A stretch of DNA of 64,000 bases, from the NCBI RefSeq assembly GCF_028858535.1, contig NZ_JAPMOU010000023.1:1-64000 (forward strand), read 5' to 3'. This DNA comes from Spartinivicinus poritis (GTDB lineage Bacteria > Pseudomonadota > Gammaproteobacteria > Pseudomonadales > Zooshikellaceae). The notes under the pieces are model-generated. The model was not told the origin of the DNA. It made no database searches and saw nothing but the letters and a program-made list of their open reading frames with translations. Position numbers and translations under genes: made by a program. This document shows positions 8,312-17,812 of the stretch, in pieces. Each line of letters opens with the position of its first letter. Position 1 is the first letter of the stretch.

Positions 8312-9414
8312 GCAAACAAGATGAACAACTGCATCAGGCCATTCATTTTGATAAGCCATTAGCTGAACAGCAAGAGCCAGATAAGATCCAGCAACGTCAG
8401 GATTTTACTGCTGACCAGTTTACTCCAAAGCTGGAGCAACCTATTGAGCAAGTTTTACCTGTGGCACCTCGACCAACTAAATCCTTAACTGGGCGCTGGC
8501 TGCTGATTGCTGCAGGGTTGGTGGGTGCAGGAGCATTAGCAGAGGTAACTTGGTTTTTAATTGACCAGTGGCAGCAGAGCAGCTTGATTGCAGCCGCTTA
8601 TACTGCAGGTATTGTACTGCTGGTAACCTGTCTTAGTAAGGTGCTGCTTGGAGAGCTTCGCAGTTTATCTAAGTTGAAAAAACTTCGACAATGGCAGCGA
8701 ACAGCTAATCGTTTACAGCAAAGTGAACAACAAGGAGAGGCGATACGCTTTGTGAAACGGCTAAGTCAGCGGAGTGGTTATCATACGACAGATGGTTATC
8801 AGCAGTGGTTAAGCGCTGTTAATAGCAGCCACAATGATGCAGAGGTCATTACGTTATATAGTCAAACGGTGTTGAAGCCGTTGGATAGTCAAGCCGAGCA
8901 GGTCGTCTATCGTTGGTCCTCAGAAGCGGCCTTATTGGTGGCAATCAGTCCACTGGCTATTACGGATATGCTGATACTAGGATGGCGTAATATTAAAATG
9001 ATCGATAAGTTATGTGAGGTTTATGGTGTCAAACTAGGCTACTGGAGCCGTATTTCCCTTATCCGTACGGTTTTTCGAAATATGATTTATACCGGAGCTA
9101 CGGAGTTGATTGCGGATATTGGTATGGATTTATTAGGTGCAGAACTGGCAGGCCGGGTGTCAACTCGCTTCACTCAGGGAATGGGGGCTGGGTTACTTAC
9201 TGCCAGATTGGGTTACCAGGCGATCAATTTATGTCGGCCGATCCCTTTTTCTGTCAAACAAAAGCCTCGCTTGAAACATATCTATGGGCAGTTAATGACT
9301 TATTTGAAGCAACAGTTTATGGATAACTTACTGGCGAGTGTTAAGCCTGGTAGTCAGCAGCAATTAAGTAAGAAAAGTAGTGATATGAACAATGTTAATC
9401 AAGAAATAGAGTAA
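8308..9414 (+). CDS. ycjF: YcjF family inner-membrane protein (DUF697/TIGR01620)
   Basis: The 368-residue protein has a charged cytoplasmic start, two close membrane helices (about residues 64-105: WLLIAAGLVGAGALAEVTWFL and SLIAAAYTAGIVLLVTCLSKVLL), and the DUF697 C-terminal domain with AALLVAISPLAITDMLILGWRNIKMI. YcjF is the membrane partner of YcjX. The four-base overlap with ycjX supports an operon of two. A hairpin follows at 9433-9455. Confidence 0.92.
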   Translation: MSKQDEQLHQAIHFDKPLAEQQEPDKIQQRQDFTADQFTPKLEQPIEQVLPVAPRPTKSLTGRWLLIAAGLVGAGALAEVTWFLIDQWQQSSLIAAAYTAGIVLLVTCLSKVLLGELRSLSKLKKLRQWQRTANRLQQSEQQGEAIRFVKRLSQRSGYHTTDGYQQWLSAVNSSHNDAEVITLYSQTVLKPLDSQAEQVVYRWSSEAALLVAISPLAITDMLILGWRNIKMIDKLCEVYGVKLGYWSRISLIRTVFRNMIYTGATELIADIGMDLLGAELAGRVSTRFTQGMGAGLLTARLGYQAINLCRPIPFSVKQKPRLKHIYGQLMTYLKQQFMDNLLASVKPGSQQQLSKKSSDMNNVNQEIE

Positions 9415-9432
9415 AATAAGGGCGCATTTTAT

Positions 9433-9455
9433 GTTGGAGGTATAAGCCCTCCAAC
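9433..9455. terminator. Bidirectional terminator between ycjF and sodB
   Basis: GTTGGAGG (9433-9440) pairs with CCTCCAAC (9448-9455) around a seven-base loop and is followed by AATTTTACTT; the other side reads into AAAAT/ATTTT. The converging genes ycjF and sodB end on either side. Confidence 0.7.
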
Positions 9456-9491
9456 AATTTTACTTAACAGCAACTAGCCATCTAGCAAAGA

Positions 9492-10073
9492 TTAACCAGC
9501 AAAGTTGCTCGCAACAAACTCCCAGTTAACTAATTGCCAGAAGGCTTTCAAGTAGTCAGGGCGAACATTACGGTAGTCGATGTAATAAGCATGTTCCCAT
9601 ACATCAACAGTGAGCAACGGTTTTTGGTTGCCGGTTAAAGGGGTGGCTGCATTACTGGTATTGACAATTTCCAGGCTGCCATCAGGGTTTTTAACCAGCC
9701 AGGTCCAACCAGAACCAAAGTTATTAACCGCTTTATCTGTTAATTGGGCCTGGAAATCAGCAAAAGAGCCAAATGCGTCGTTAATTGCTGTAGCCAGTTC
9801 GCCAGTAGGCTCGCCACCACCATTGGGGCTTAAGCAGTTCCAGTAGAAAGTATGGTTCCAGACTTGGGCTGCGTTATTAAATACGCCACCTTCAGAGTTT
9901 TTAACAATATACTCTAAGTCTTTGCCAGCAAAGTCAGTACCTTCAATCAGGCCATTTAGCTTAACGACATAAGTATTATGATGCTTACCATAGTGGTAAT
10001 CTAAGGTTTCTTTGGAAATATGAGGCTCAAGCGCATCACGTTCGTAAGGAAGAGCAGGCAGTTCAATAGCCAT
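9492..10073 (-). CDS. sodB: Iron superoxide dismutase
   Basis: The 193-residue protein matches Fe-SOD along its length. The four metal ligands are visible as His27, His74 (in WNHTFYW), Asp157 and His161 (in [13 protein letters not shown]). Gln70 lies just before the second ligand as in iron-type enzymes, and the [11 protein letters not shown] stretch is also iron-type. It converts superoxide to hydrogen peroxide and oxygen in the cytoplasm. It is a single gene. No Fur box is evident in the upstream 379 bases; in enterobacteria sodB control is by small RNA rather than a direct operator. Confidence 0.95.
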   Translation of the reverse strand: MAIELPALPYERDALEPHISKETLDYHYGKHHNTYVVKLNGLIEGTDFAGKDLEYIVKNSEGGVFNNAAQVWNHTFYWNCLSPNGGGEPTGELATAINDAFGSFADFQAQLTDKAVNNFGSGWTWLVKNPDGSLEIVNTSNAATPLTGNQKPLLTVDVWEHAYYIDYRNVRPDYLKAFWQLVNWEFVASNFAG

Positions 10074-10452
10074 TTTTGGTTACTCCATTTATTATTCAAT
10101 CAGGCTTAATAATAGGGTATGTCTTATATAGACAATAACTTCAAATAAGGCAATACAGTGACATCATTTTTACATGCTTACTTTTACAGCAGTTATCTTT
10201 TGTAAAAAAGATGTACCACTAATGTGTTGCATATTACTCAAAGATTGCCTTGCAATAACTATCTTAACTAGCTTTCTTTGCGTTCTTTCGTTAGCCTTGC
10301 TGTGAATCTATACCCTACAGGCTTCAGAAGTAGGCAAATCATAGCACTCAAGTGGTGCCTTTTCTACGGGATAAAAAGTAGGGTTAATTGAAACCTGAAT
10401 ACCTCATAAACTATCCAGGTTTAAGGGGTAGTTAATTGATGAAATATTCGGG
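10074..10452. other. Intergenic region upstream of sodB
   Basis: These 379 bases between sodB and the saccharopine-dehydrogenase-like gene must carry the sodB promoter. I find no operator, repeat or ORF that I can defend. Confidence 0.4.
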
Positions 10453-11577
10453 TTAAAGCGCTTGCCTATTTGTTTCGTATGTACCACTAGTGACTTTGAT
10501 TCTGGAAGTACCTGGCAGGCTTTCTATGGTGTTTCTTCCCATCAATTGTGAAGGAGTAAAATAACCACCTTCACCGCGGTAGTGCAACAAGTGTTGTACA
10601 GCTAATAAAGTGCCTGCCACTGTTAGTTGGTAGCCATTGGGAGTAGTTAGATAGGCTTGTTTGATATCCCCTTGGTCATTTCTTACTTCTCCCCAAACAT
10701 ACACTTTGCTTTGTAACCGCTCTTGCTCTGATGGGCCGCGGCATTTACGTGATGCTTGATATTTTAAAAAGCGTTGAATAGGCGATAGCGATAGTAAAGG
10801 ACGGTACCAACGTAATCGCCGCAAGCGATGAATACCCACAGGTGACAAAGGAATATAAACTTCGATATTAGGGATATGGGTTGAAAAATAAGCGGTAGCG
10901 ACATCGCCCCAAGGAATCGTGACAGCCTGCTTGGCGCCATTACCGAAGTCGATTTGGCGCTGTCGGTAGCCAAGCGGTACAGTTTTAATAATGCCATTTT
11001 CGCGAACTTTACAGCCGAGTTTTAACCCTTCAATAGCGGTTTTCATCGTACCAGGGCTTAACTGGCTTTTGTTATCAAAGCCTAGTGCTAAATAATTAGC
11101 ATCAGGCAATGCATTTTTAAGGGTTGCAGCAATACAGTCGGTAGGAATGACATCGAAGCCTACACCAGGGCACAGTACTACATTCGCTGCTTTCGCTGCC
11201 TGGTGTTGCGCAAAAACTGCTGTAAATACATCGATTTCTCCTGTTATATCAAGATAGTGAGCACCTTGCTTTATACATGCTGAGACTATTGCTTTACTGG
11301 TGGTGGAAAAAGGGCCTGCACAAAGCACCACCAGATTAATATCTGCCAATGCTTGGTTGATAATATCCTGGTCAGTCAAATCAAAAATACGATAAGACAA
11401 CCCTAGCTCTATTGCTAAGGGGGCAATTTCTTGATCGTTGCGTCCAGCCAAAATAGGCTCTAGCCCTTGTTTTACCGCATCTTTAGCTATTAATTGGCCG
11501 GTATAACCATTGGCACCATAAATAAGCCACTTAGGAGAAAGTTGAGTTTTTATTGTTCCTGACTGGCTTTCCAGCAT
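10453..11577 (-). CDS. Saccharopine dehydrogenase-like NAD(P)-binding protein
   Basis: The 374-residue protein opens with an NAD(P)-binding Rossmann motif, WLIYGANGYTGQLIAKDA, followed by the family pattern LVVLCAGPFSTTSKAIVSACIKQGAHYLDITGEIDV and CPGVGFDVIPTDCIA. These mark the Sacchrp_dh_NADP superfamily, including trans-acting enoyl-reductase-like proteins, rather than true lysine-pathway saccharopine dehydrogenase. Substrate and pathway are unknown. The gene is alone between divergent neighbours. Confidence 0.85.
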   Translation of the reverse strand: MLESQSGTIKTQLSPKWLIYGANGYTGQLIAKDAVKQGLEPILAGRNDQEIAPLAIELGLSYRIFDLTDQDIINQALADINLVVLCAGPFSTTSKAIVSACIKQGAHYLDITGEIDVFTAVFAQHQAAKAANVVLCPGVGFDVIPTDCIAATLKNALPDANYLALGFDNKSQLSPGTMKTAIEGLKLGCKVRENGIIKTVPLGYRQRQIDFGNGAKQAVTIPWGDVATAYFSTHIPNIEVYIPLSPVGIHRLRRLRWYRPLLSLSPIQRFLKYQASRKCRGPSEQERLQSKVYVWGEVRNDQGDIKQAYLTTPNGYQLTVAGTLLAVQHLLHYRGEGGYFTPSQLMGRNTIESLPGTSRIKVTSGTYETNRQAL

Positions 11578-11920
11578 ATGTTATAGCTCCGGCAACTGAT
11601 GTAGTAAGTGGCAGGGGTATCTATCTAAAACTTTCTATTCAGAACAAAATGATTCAGGTTTGACTCAGGGTTAGTAGGCTATTAGGGTGCGTGGAGTTAA
11701 TCAAGGAAATTGTGACTTGGTTATGATGGCATCAGCTGAGTGATATACAGTCAATCGGTATGTCAGAAAACAAGTGCTGCAATAAATAAGGTAGTGCTAG
11801 TTTATATTGTGCATGTATCACAAGTAGTATGGTTAAACTTAAGTAATAAAAAAGTCTATTGGTGAATAGTAACCAATATTCTACAATGGCTGGCAATGTA
11901 AAAGGGTGAGAAGTTTTACG
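11578..11920. other. Intergenic region, nothing identified
   Basis: These 340 bases separate the divergent saccharopine-dehydrogenase-like and coiled-coil genes. Promoters for both are expected here. No operator or repeat stands out. Confidence 0.4.
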
Positions 11921-12772
11921 ATGACTGATAACCGATACGATGAATATGATGATTTACCCAGTGTATCGATTGCAGATGATGATATTGATAGCAGACATTA
12001 TGGCAGACCAAAAACAATCGTGAAGAAGTCCAGTCCACTGCTTGCATTTGTCGTCTTCCTGTTAGTGATAGCAGTAGCTGCATTGGGAGGGGTTGGTTAT
12101 TTAACCATTGATAAGCTTAGAAAAGAAAACGCCAGTCTTAAAAAGTCTCAGCAAAAAACGCTAACTATTTTAAGTGAAGTGACGGGTAAGGTGTCAGCTA
12201 CAGGGGCAGATTTGGCTAAAACTGCTTCTAAACGTGAAGCGCAACGTGTCAAAATGAAAGAGCAGCTGGAGTTGGCCCATACTGAAATTCGTAAGTTATG
12301 GGACTTATCTAACAAGCGTAACAAACCAGAAATTGCAGCTAATCAGCAAACCGCAGAAAAAAATGCAAAAGCCATTGCCAAGTTAACCAAGGAGTTGGGT
12401 GACAAAGGCACTGCAGTTGAGCAGTTAGCAAAGGACTTTAAAACAAGTCAAGCCAAAATAGCTAAGCTAACCTCTGAGTTAGCCAAGTTGAAAAAAGCAA
12501 ATGCCAAGCTGAGTAAGCAGTTGAGTAAACAACCAAAGTCTAACCCAGCGGATGACACGGCAATTTCTGTATTAACAGAGCAACTAAATCAGCTGGAGCA
12601 AACCGTTGAAACCCTTTCAGCTCAGCAAAAACTGGCAGGCCAGCAAGATAAAGCCAAGCAGGCTGATTTACTCAAGCAGGTGGAAGCTCATGCTGATACA
12701 CTAAAAGCAATTGATGCATTTAGGCGGCAAGTCAATAGCCAGCTGCTTCAGATTAAGAAAAAACTAAAGTAA
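11921..12772 (+). CDS. Single-pass inner-membrane coiled-coil protein
   Basis: From the preferred ATG at 11921 the product has about 283 residues. It has an acidic cytoplasmic tail (DNRYDEYDDLPS...DDDID), one membrane helix (about 38-62, LLAFVVFLLVIAVAALGGVGYL), and then a long periplasmic coiled coil rich in Lys, Ala, Leu and Gln with heptad character to the C-terminus. The frame also opens at a GTG at 11906, but the sequence AAGGGTGAG then serves as ribosome-binding site for 11921. Such proteins often tether envelope or division machinery; no family can be named. Confidence 0.75.
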   Translation: MTDNRYDEYDDLPSVSIADDDIDSRHYGRPKTIVKKSSPLLAFVVFLLVIAVAALGGVGYLTIDKLRKENASLKKSQQKTLTILSEVTGKVSATGADLAKTASKREAQRVKMKEQLELAHTEIRKLWDLSNKRNKPEIAANQQTAEKNAKAIAKLTKELGDKGTAVEQLAKDFKTSQAKIAKLTSELAKLKKANAKLSKQLSKQPKSNPADDTAISVLTEQLNQLEQTVETLSAQQKLAGQQDKAKQADLLKQVEAHADTLKAIDAFRRQVNSQLLQIKKKLK

Positions 12773-12786
12773 TCAGGTGTAGAAAA

Positions 12787-12829
12787 AGCCCACTAAAGGA
12801 GTCTTTCTTTGACTGTTTTTAGTGGGTTT
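12787..12829 (+). terminator. Rho-independent-like terminator
   Basis: AGCCCACTAAA (12787-12797) pairs with TTTAGTGGGTT (12818-12828). It lies about 15 bases after the coiled-coil gene stop and is followed by a T-containing stretch. Confidence 0.6.
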
Positions 12830-12871
12830 CAATACGTCTTTTACCTGGTATATCGTTTTGTTTTTTGGTGT

Positions 12872-12922
12872 CTAGTGATCCGCATGTAAAATAAGGTAGC
12901 AATTTTACATGTGTACTACTAG
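12872..12922. repeat. Palindromic dispersed repeat, copy A (CTAGTGGTCCATGCGTAAA family)
   Basis: The left arm CTAGTGATCCGCATGTAAA and the right arm (12904-12922) are imperfect inverted copies around a spacer containing ATAAGGTAGCAA. The same unit is found at 32351-32403 (copy B) and as a half-unit at 54382-54404 (copy C). It has no coding capacity and looks REP- or MITE-like. The flanking 12930-13231 segment is AT-rich with nothing I can name. Confidence 0.65.
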
Positions 12923-13231
12923 CAACCTGAACGATATACAACAGATATCTGCTTATCATTTATTTTGTCTACTGATTCTTATATCGAAGAATATTGTTAA
13001 TAATTCAATAAAAATAAGTTGGTTTAGTTCACGCCAAAAACCAATGACACCGCTATAATCCATTGAACTGAGGCAAATCATTTTTTTTGGGCTGAGGCTC
13101 GAAGTGAAAACTATTGGCGTGATGATTTATGAATCAAGAGTAGTATGCTGGAAATCATTTCACCATAGTCAGTGAGTTAACCTATCGCCAACGAGCCTTA
13201 TATAAAAAAAACTGTACCTGCGCTAGCGGGT

Positions 13232-14335
13232 ATGACTAGAGTAGTTATCATGATGCGGTTAAGTTCTTCTTTATTGTTGCCAGTATCACTGTTAAGTGTA
13301 TTGTTGATAACAGCTTGTACTAGCAACCCCCCTGTAGAACCCAGCATAAAACAACAGACTTCCTTTAATACAGTCCCAACCAATTATGACTATCAGGGGG
13401 CTGACTATAATAAGCAGCTAGGTGCTTATGCGCAGCGTATCCAGTATGCAAATAAGTGGCTGGAAAATAGTAGTAGCTATGACTTGTTTAGTTTTTATAA
13501 ACCTAAGCGGGAGACGTTATCCCTAACAGCGACCAACTGGAGACAGCTTAAACAAAGTGTTACCAGTGATTTATTACACAAGCCTGTTGTTCAAGTACGC
13601 TTCCATATTCCCAAAAATATTAAGCAATCATTGCTCAGAGCTTTCAAGCAGCAAAAAGGCCTGTTAACTCCAGCCCTAAAGCTGAACTCAGCCAATGAAA
13701 TTATTCCTGACATAGAAAAAACAACACTGTTGCATAATTGGTTTAAAGAAAAACAGCAGTTTAGTTTGCTTTCTTTAAAAAACACCCTGAAATACCATGT
13801 GCGCTTTGTTACCAGTGTTGAAAGCCAATGTCCAAATCGAGAACAGCAAGGCATGACAAACTGTGTAATGAAAAGCTGGGTATTATCTAATAACTTAAAT
13901 TTAGGTGATGACCATAGTCCTTATAACTTGTCATACCTGAATAGACTGCTGAATGAGCACTTGCCTAAAATTGGTTACATGATTATTCCGGATCAGCCTT
14001 TGGTTGAGTCCCCTGCAGTTGTGCATATGAAGTTTGCAGACCACTCTAAAACCTTGACTTCAGCGACACCTCAACGGCGTGCAGCTGACATTAGTCCTTA
14101 TTTTACTGCCAGCCGTATAGACTTTGTGTTAGTTGATTCTGCCAGCCAGCAATTGGAAGGAAAGCTGACTAAGAACAGTGCTTACTGCGAGGCTAAGTTG
14201 CTACAACTTGAGGCGCTTGATGCATTGAAAAACAGTGTTAAACCTACACTTAAGCAGCGTCAGCAAATCATGGCATACACTGACAAAATTGCCAGTGAGT
14301 TTTGTAAAAATACTTTAAAACAACTCATTAAATAA
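13232..14335 (+). CDS. Predicted lipoprotein of unknown function
   Basis: The N-terminus has a basic start, a hydrophobic core (SLLLPVSLLSVLL) and a lipobox ITAC, so the mature protein should be lipid-anchored at Cys29 (counting from 13232) in the cell envelope. The remaining ~340 residues are soluble and mixed alpha/beta in composition. ATG codons at 13250 and 13253 are alternative starts that leave the lipobox intact. No domain is recognised. The gene stands alone between intergenic gaps of about 450 and 370 bases. Confidence 0.7.
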   Translation: MTRVVIMMRLSSSLLLPVSLLSVLLITACTSNPPVEPSIKQQTSFNTVPTNYDYQGADYNKQLGAYAQRIQYANKWLENSSSYDLFSFYKPKRETLSLTATNWRQLKQSVTSDLLHKPVVQVRFHIPKNIKQSLLRAFKQQKGLLTPALKLNSANEIIPDIEKTTLLHNWFKEKQQFSLLSLKNTLKYHVRFVTSVESQCPNREQQGMTNCVMKSWVLSNNLNLGDDHSPYNLSYLNRLLNEHLPKIGYMIIPDQPLVESPAVVHMKFADHSKTLTSATPQRRAADISPYFTASRIDFVLVDSASQQLEGKLTKNSAYCEAKLLQLEALDALKNSVKPTLKQRQQIMAYTDKIASEFCKNTLKQLIK

Positions 14336-14703
14336 ACGGCATACCTAAAATATAGAGTGTTTAATGGCGTTAGCCTTTGGATTTGAGGCTGGACGCTATA
14401 AAGGCCCTTCCAAAAAATATAATAAGTTGAATTTGTGATGCCCGTATAAATTTTTATTACCTATTGTTTAAATTTATTGAGATTTAGGCAGACTAACAGG
14501 TTTGGGGCATCAGCCTATCAAAGGCTTAATGGACTTTTTAGAGTCAGTCTACAACTGTAAGATTAATCTGAAAAAAATCACTTATATGGGGATACGCTAA
14601 CCATTTGTCTTATCTATAAAAGAATAGATGTATACAGAGTTAGGCTGAATTTTAGTATGACACGACTATTTATTTTTATTCTGCATTTCAGGAAATACTG
14701 TCC
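14336..14703. other. Intergenic region, nothing identified
   Basis: These 368 bases between the lipoprotein and FHA genes contain no ORF, hairpin with T tract, or shared repeat that I can recognise. Confidence 0.4.
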
Positions 14704-15546
14704 ATGCTGAAACTGGGCTATAAACACAGTGCAAAAGGAGCAATATGGTTAGTAGGCAATAAAGTAGTTATTGGTAATGGCACCACTTGTGACTTTATTG
14801 TAAAAGACCCTGCAATTGCGGAAGAGCATGTTAGTATTTTTATCCAAGGTGATCAGGCTACCCTAATCGACTTAACAGGTGGGATTAACACCTATGTTAA
14901 TAATGAACCTGTTTTAAGAAACCGTGTATTACTTGCTGGTGATACCATTCGAATTGGCTCAACTGAGCTATTAATTTCTGACCCGAAACAAGTAAGAGCA
15001 CCTGTTCATAACCCAGTAAAAAAAGTGACAGGTTGGTATCTTAAGCCAGTCAATCATGATCTTGCTGAAAATACCATAGCTGTTACTGATCAACTATTAG
15101 TAGGGCGTGCTACTGATTGCGACCTGTGTTTATCTTCTCCTCATATATCCCGACGTCATGCGGAGCTATATCTGGTTGATGGCTTGCTGTTTGTAAAAGA
15201 CCTTATTTCTGCCAATGGCTCTTTTATTAATGATCTACAGATTACAGAAGGTCGGCTTCGTACGGGTGACTTAATTACCTTTGATCAATACAGCTTTGTG
15301 GTAATTGGCCCGCCTGAAGATCAGAGCAAAACCAGAGTTAGGCCAAAGTCGCAAACAATGACCAACCAAAATTATCATAAAACCAGTACTGGCTTTATAC
15401 CGCTTAATCAGTTGAATAGTAATTTGCAACAACAAGAGTTATTAAATGCAAGTAAGTCTGATAGTAGTGGTTTCAAGCTCTGGGGATGGGGAGCTTTACT
15501 ACTGATTTTATTGACACTGCTCTGGTGGTTTAATTTAATCAGTTAG
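14704..15546 (+). CDS. Double-FHA-domain membrane-anchored protein
   Basis: Two forkhead-associated domains are visible. The first (about 5-95) has the reduced motif VVIGNGTTCDF...EEHVSIF. The second (about 130-205) is canonical, with LLVGRATDCDLCLSSPHISRRHAEL and NGSFIND. A linker follows, and then a C-terminal membrane helix (LWGWGALLLILLTLLWWFNL). FHA domains bind phosphothreonine, so this is a probable docking protein facing the cytoplasm and held in the inner membrane by its tail. The first domain lacks the classic R-x-x-x-S/H pair and may not bind phosphate. No kinase or phosphatase gene is adjacent. AGGAAA precedes the start. Confidence 0.88.
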   Translation: MLKLGYKHSAKGAIWLVGNKVVIGNGTTCDFIVKDPAIAEEHVSIFIQGDQATLIDLTGGINTYVNNEPVLRNRVLLAGDTIRIGSTELLISDPKQVRAPVHNPVKKVTGWYLKPVNHDLAENTIAVTDQLLVGRATDCDLCLSSPHISRRHAELYLVDGLLFVKDLISANGSFINDLQITEGRLRTGDLITFDQYSFVVIGPPEDQSKTRVRPKSQTMTNQNYHKTSTGFIPLNQLNSNLQQQELLNASKSDSSGFKLWGWGALLLILLTLLWWFNLIS

Positions 15547-15606
15547 TCGTTCATTAAATGTGTAGACCTAAAAGTGGACTATGATCAGTACAGAAATAAT
15601 AGCTTC

Positions 15607-16071
15607 TTATTCGATTATTTCTGTAGTGACTGCTGTTTTTACTGAATTAGCAATAAAACACTTTTCATGAGACAAGTGATGTATTTCCTCCAGCTGTTGT
15701 CGGGTTGGTTGGTTGCCAATGAAGGTGATCTGTGGGCGTAGAGTGACTTTTGTCATTGCCATTTTACCATCAGAATCTTTTGCTAATGTACCTGTTGCAT
15801 TGTCTACATACTCTTGGATGATAAACTTCCGTTGAGCGGCAATCGCTAAGAAAAATAGCATATGACAGCTTGATAAGGCGGCTACAAATGCTTCTTCAGG
15901 ATCAACATTGGCTTCTTCTGAGTACGGCAGGGGAACAATATGGGGAGATGATGAAGCAGGTATCGTGAGCCCTCCATCAAATGACCAGGTGTGAGCTCGA
16001 CTGTATTGGTGAGTTAAAAAGTCTTCCTGTTCAGCTTTTTGCCACTTAACGATGGCTGTGTATTCAGACAT
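15607..16071 (-). CDS. OsmC/Ohr family protein
   Basis: The 154-residue protein has the OsmC-fold signature: the first redox cysteine Cys69 in ALSSCHMLFFLA and the second Cys138 in HEKCFIANSV. Two such cysteines reduce organic hydroperoxides in this family. The stretch VDPEEAFVAALSSCH is typical. AAAGGAAA precedes the ATG. The next genes upstream on the same strand (SnoaL-like protein, ogt) are close, so the three may form a small stress or repair cluster. Confidence 0.9.
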   Translation of the reverse strand: MSEYTAIVKWQKAEQEDFLTHQYSRAHTWSFDGGLTIPASSSPHIVPLPYSEEANVDPEEAFVAALSSCHMLFFLAIAAQRKFIIQEYVDNATGTLAKDSDGKMAMTKVTLRPQITFIGNQPTRQQLEEIHHLSHEKCFIANSVKTAVTTEIIE

Positions 16072-16108
16072 GTGCTGTTTCCTTTGAAAAAATCAAGGTT
16101 GACGTATA

Positions 16109-16666
16109 TTAACCGAGGGGTTTGTACATATACTCTTTTATTGTATCAAGTGCTTGGAAATTAGGTATCCCCTCTAGAATATTGGTAGATTCAGTAAATG
16201 GATAATCTAAATTGCTTTGCCATTTGGTTATGGATGTTAAATTAGTTGCAGGAAGTAATACCATCTGCTCAATTGTAATAATCAGTTTGTTGGCGAGTAA
16301 CTTTGAGGGATTATTGATTTCCCAGTTATAACGGCCACAGCCTATACGAATATTTTGGTTGGCTTTTTCTCTCATGACTACTAACCAATCGCATGAAAGA
16401 TCCGTTTGAGTGGCTTGGATTGAGTCTAGTAGGCAATAGGTGTAAACATTTTCGAAAGATTGGTTGAAATTAACCACTAATGTATCGGTAATATCAGTGA
16501 TACCAATGGTGGTAGCTGGAAAATCAATATTAGCGGTTTTATTTTTTATTTCCAAAATAGCATGGCTGGAAAAGGCATTTTTCATTAATTCTGGTTTGTT
16601 TTTATCTTTCGCTAGTATATAGGTGCGTATTACACTTTCAAAATGGCTATCGAGTGAACTATTCAT
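16109..16666 (-). CDS. Hypothetical protein, possible SnoaL/NTF2-like fold
   Basis: The 185-residue soluble protein starts with the helix-loop pattern SHFESVIRTYILAKDKNKPELMKNAFSSHAILEI. This resembles the beginning of NTF2-like (SnoaL) proteins, and the later segment CDWLVVMREKANQNIRIGCGRYNWEI would be the beta-sheet. Many members are ligand-binding or isomerase-like proteins, but no function can be given here. It lies 37 bases upstream of osmC on the same strand. Confidence 0.6.
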   Translation of the reverse strand: MNSSLDSHFESVIRTYILAKDKNKPELMKNAFSSHAILEIKNKTANIDFPATTIGITDITDTLVVNFNQSFENVYTYCLLDSIQATQTDLSCDWLVVMREKANQNIRIGCGRYNWEINNPSKLLANKLIITIEQMVLLPATNLTSITKWQSNLDYPFTESTNILEGIPNFQALDTIKEYMYKPLG

Positions 16667-16711
16667 ATTCTGTTTCTATTCTTCAAATAAAAAATGACTG
16701 ACTAATGTGCA

Positions 16712-17221
16712 TTAACTATTTTGCTGTTCTATATTTAGTAGTATTTGCTTAGCTTCTAAGCCACCGGCATAGCCAACTAGTTTGCCATTGTTGCCAATAA
16801 TACGGTGGCAAGGGATAAAAATAGACATGGCATTAGCGCCATTTGCGTTGGCAACCGCTCTAATTGCTCTTCTATGGCCTATTTTTTCCGCAAGTTGAAG
16901 ATAACTGGCGGTGGAGCCAAAGGGAATGTCTATCAATGCCTGCCAGACGGTTTTTTGAAAAGGGGTGCCAACCATCAATAAAGGAATAGCAAAGGTATTT
17001 CTTTCCGCATTAAAATATTCTGTCAGCTGTTGTCTGGCAGCTTGTAGAATATCACTATCTTCTTCAACAAAGATTGCGTTAAGTCCTTTAGTCAGCCTGT
17101 TATCAACGGTAGTTCTTGCGTCTCTATATTGCCAGTCACACAAGCAAAGTTGACCATTATATTCACCTAAGATTAATTGCCCACAGGGTGAATGATAATA
17201 TTGAATATTTATTTTGTTCAT
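16712..17221 (-). CDS. ogt: Methylated-DNA--protein-cysteine methyltransferase
   Basis: The 169-residue protein carries the alkyl-acceptor motif IPCHRIIG with acceptor Cys138. The helix-turn-helix region (TPFQKTVWQALIDIPFGSTASYLQLAEKIG) and the Asn/Arg-finger stretch RAIRAVANANGAN precede it. It repairs O6-alkylguanine and O4-alkylthymine in DNA by irreversible transfer to its own cysteine. The length suits Ogt rather than the Ada fusion. Its ATG begins only six bases after the stop of the broken deaminase gene at 17228, which suggests a former two-gene operon. Confidence 0.94.
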   Translation of the reverse strand: MNKINIQYYHSPCGQLILGEYNGQLCLCDWQYRDARTTVDNRLTKGLNAIFVEEDSDILQAARQQLTEYFNAERNTFAIPLLMVGTPFQKTVWQALIDIPFGSTASYLQLAEKIGHRRAIRAVANANGANAMSIFIPCHRIIGNNGKLVGYAGGLEAKQILLNIEQQNS

Positions 17222-17227
17222 GAGCTA

Positions 17228-17500
17228 TTACAGTGTTTCTCCATTAGCAATGGACCGATGATAAGGTTGCAACTCTCTAATTGCTTTAAAAATAAGCTGG
17301 TTTTGTGGATTGCTGATGGCAACCTGTACATCACCACCCCAGTGGACCAGCCGTTCCTGACAAATACCACAGGGGCTGAGGATTAAATAATCAGTTTGCT
17401 CGACAAAATTTTACCTGACTGGGTTCTAATTACCGCAGCTCTTCCAAAATCCACTGGATAACGTTGCTCAATAAATGTTGTTGCTGTTATGGGTCTAGGT
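17228..17500 (-). pseudogene. Cytidine/blasticidin-type deaminase remnant with central deletion
   Basis: Two pieces of one deaminase can be read on the reverse strand. The 5' piece encodes IEQRYPVDFGRAAVIRTQSG and ends in a stop about 17388. The 3' piece, in another frame, encodes LILSPCGICQERLVHWGGDV and continues to ...IRELQPYHRSIANGETL, stop 17228-17230. In intact enzymes these parts flank a segment of about 40 residues with the zinc-binding His/Cys-Ala-Glu motif; it is missing here. The gene is therefore inactivated by an internal deletion plus frameshift. It lies directly upstream of ogt. Confidence 0.75.
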
Positions 17501-17812
17501 GTCAAGTTGGGTAACAGTCTTCAAAGCTATTTATTCTCTGGCAAGACGTTTTTTTGCAGACATAGTGGCCCTATGTCAAAGAAAAGCAACTGTTCATAAG
17601 TATTCACGCTACCGCCCTTGGGATACGCCAAAAATATAGTTAGAAGTTGTAATTGAAAATGAGCCTTAGTCTGAATGTCCAGGCCCTATTCTATCTAATG
17701 ACGTATTCAAACTAAGCTTTATTATGCCTGCAAAATTGTGACTAAGTTAACAGTATATAGGCTCGTGGTAAAGCTATAGGGAATGAAGCAACTAGTGGTC
17801 ACAATCAATAGT
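17501..17812. other. Intergenic region with diverged copy of the GGCATAGTGGGCC repeat
   Basis: Positions about 17541-17600 read GGCAAGACG, then GCAGACATAGTGGCCCTATG and AAAGCAACTG. They align loosely with the core of the 6719-6873 element (GGCAAGGCG, GAAGGCATAGTGGGCCTACG). The rest of the gap shows nothing definite. Confidence 0.4.
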
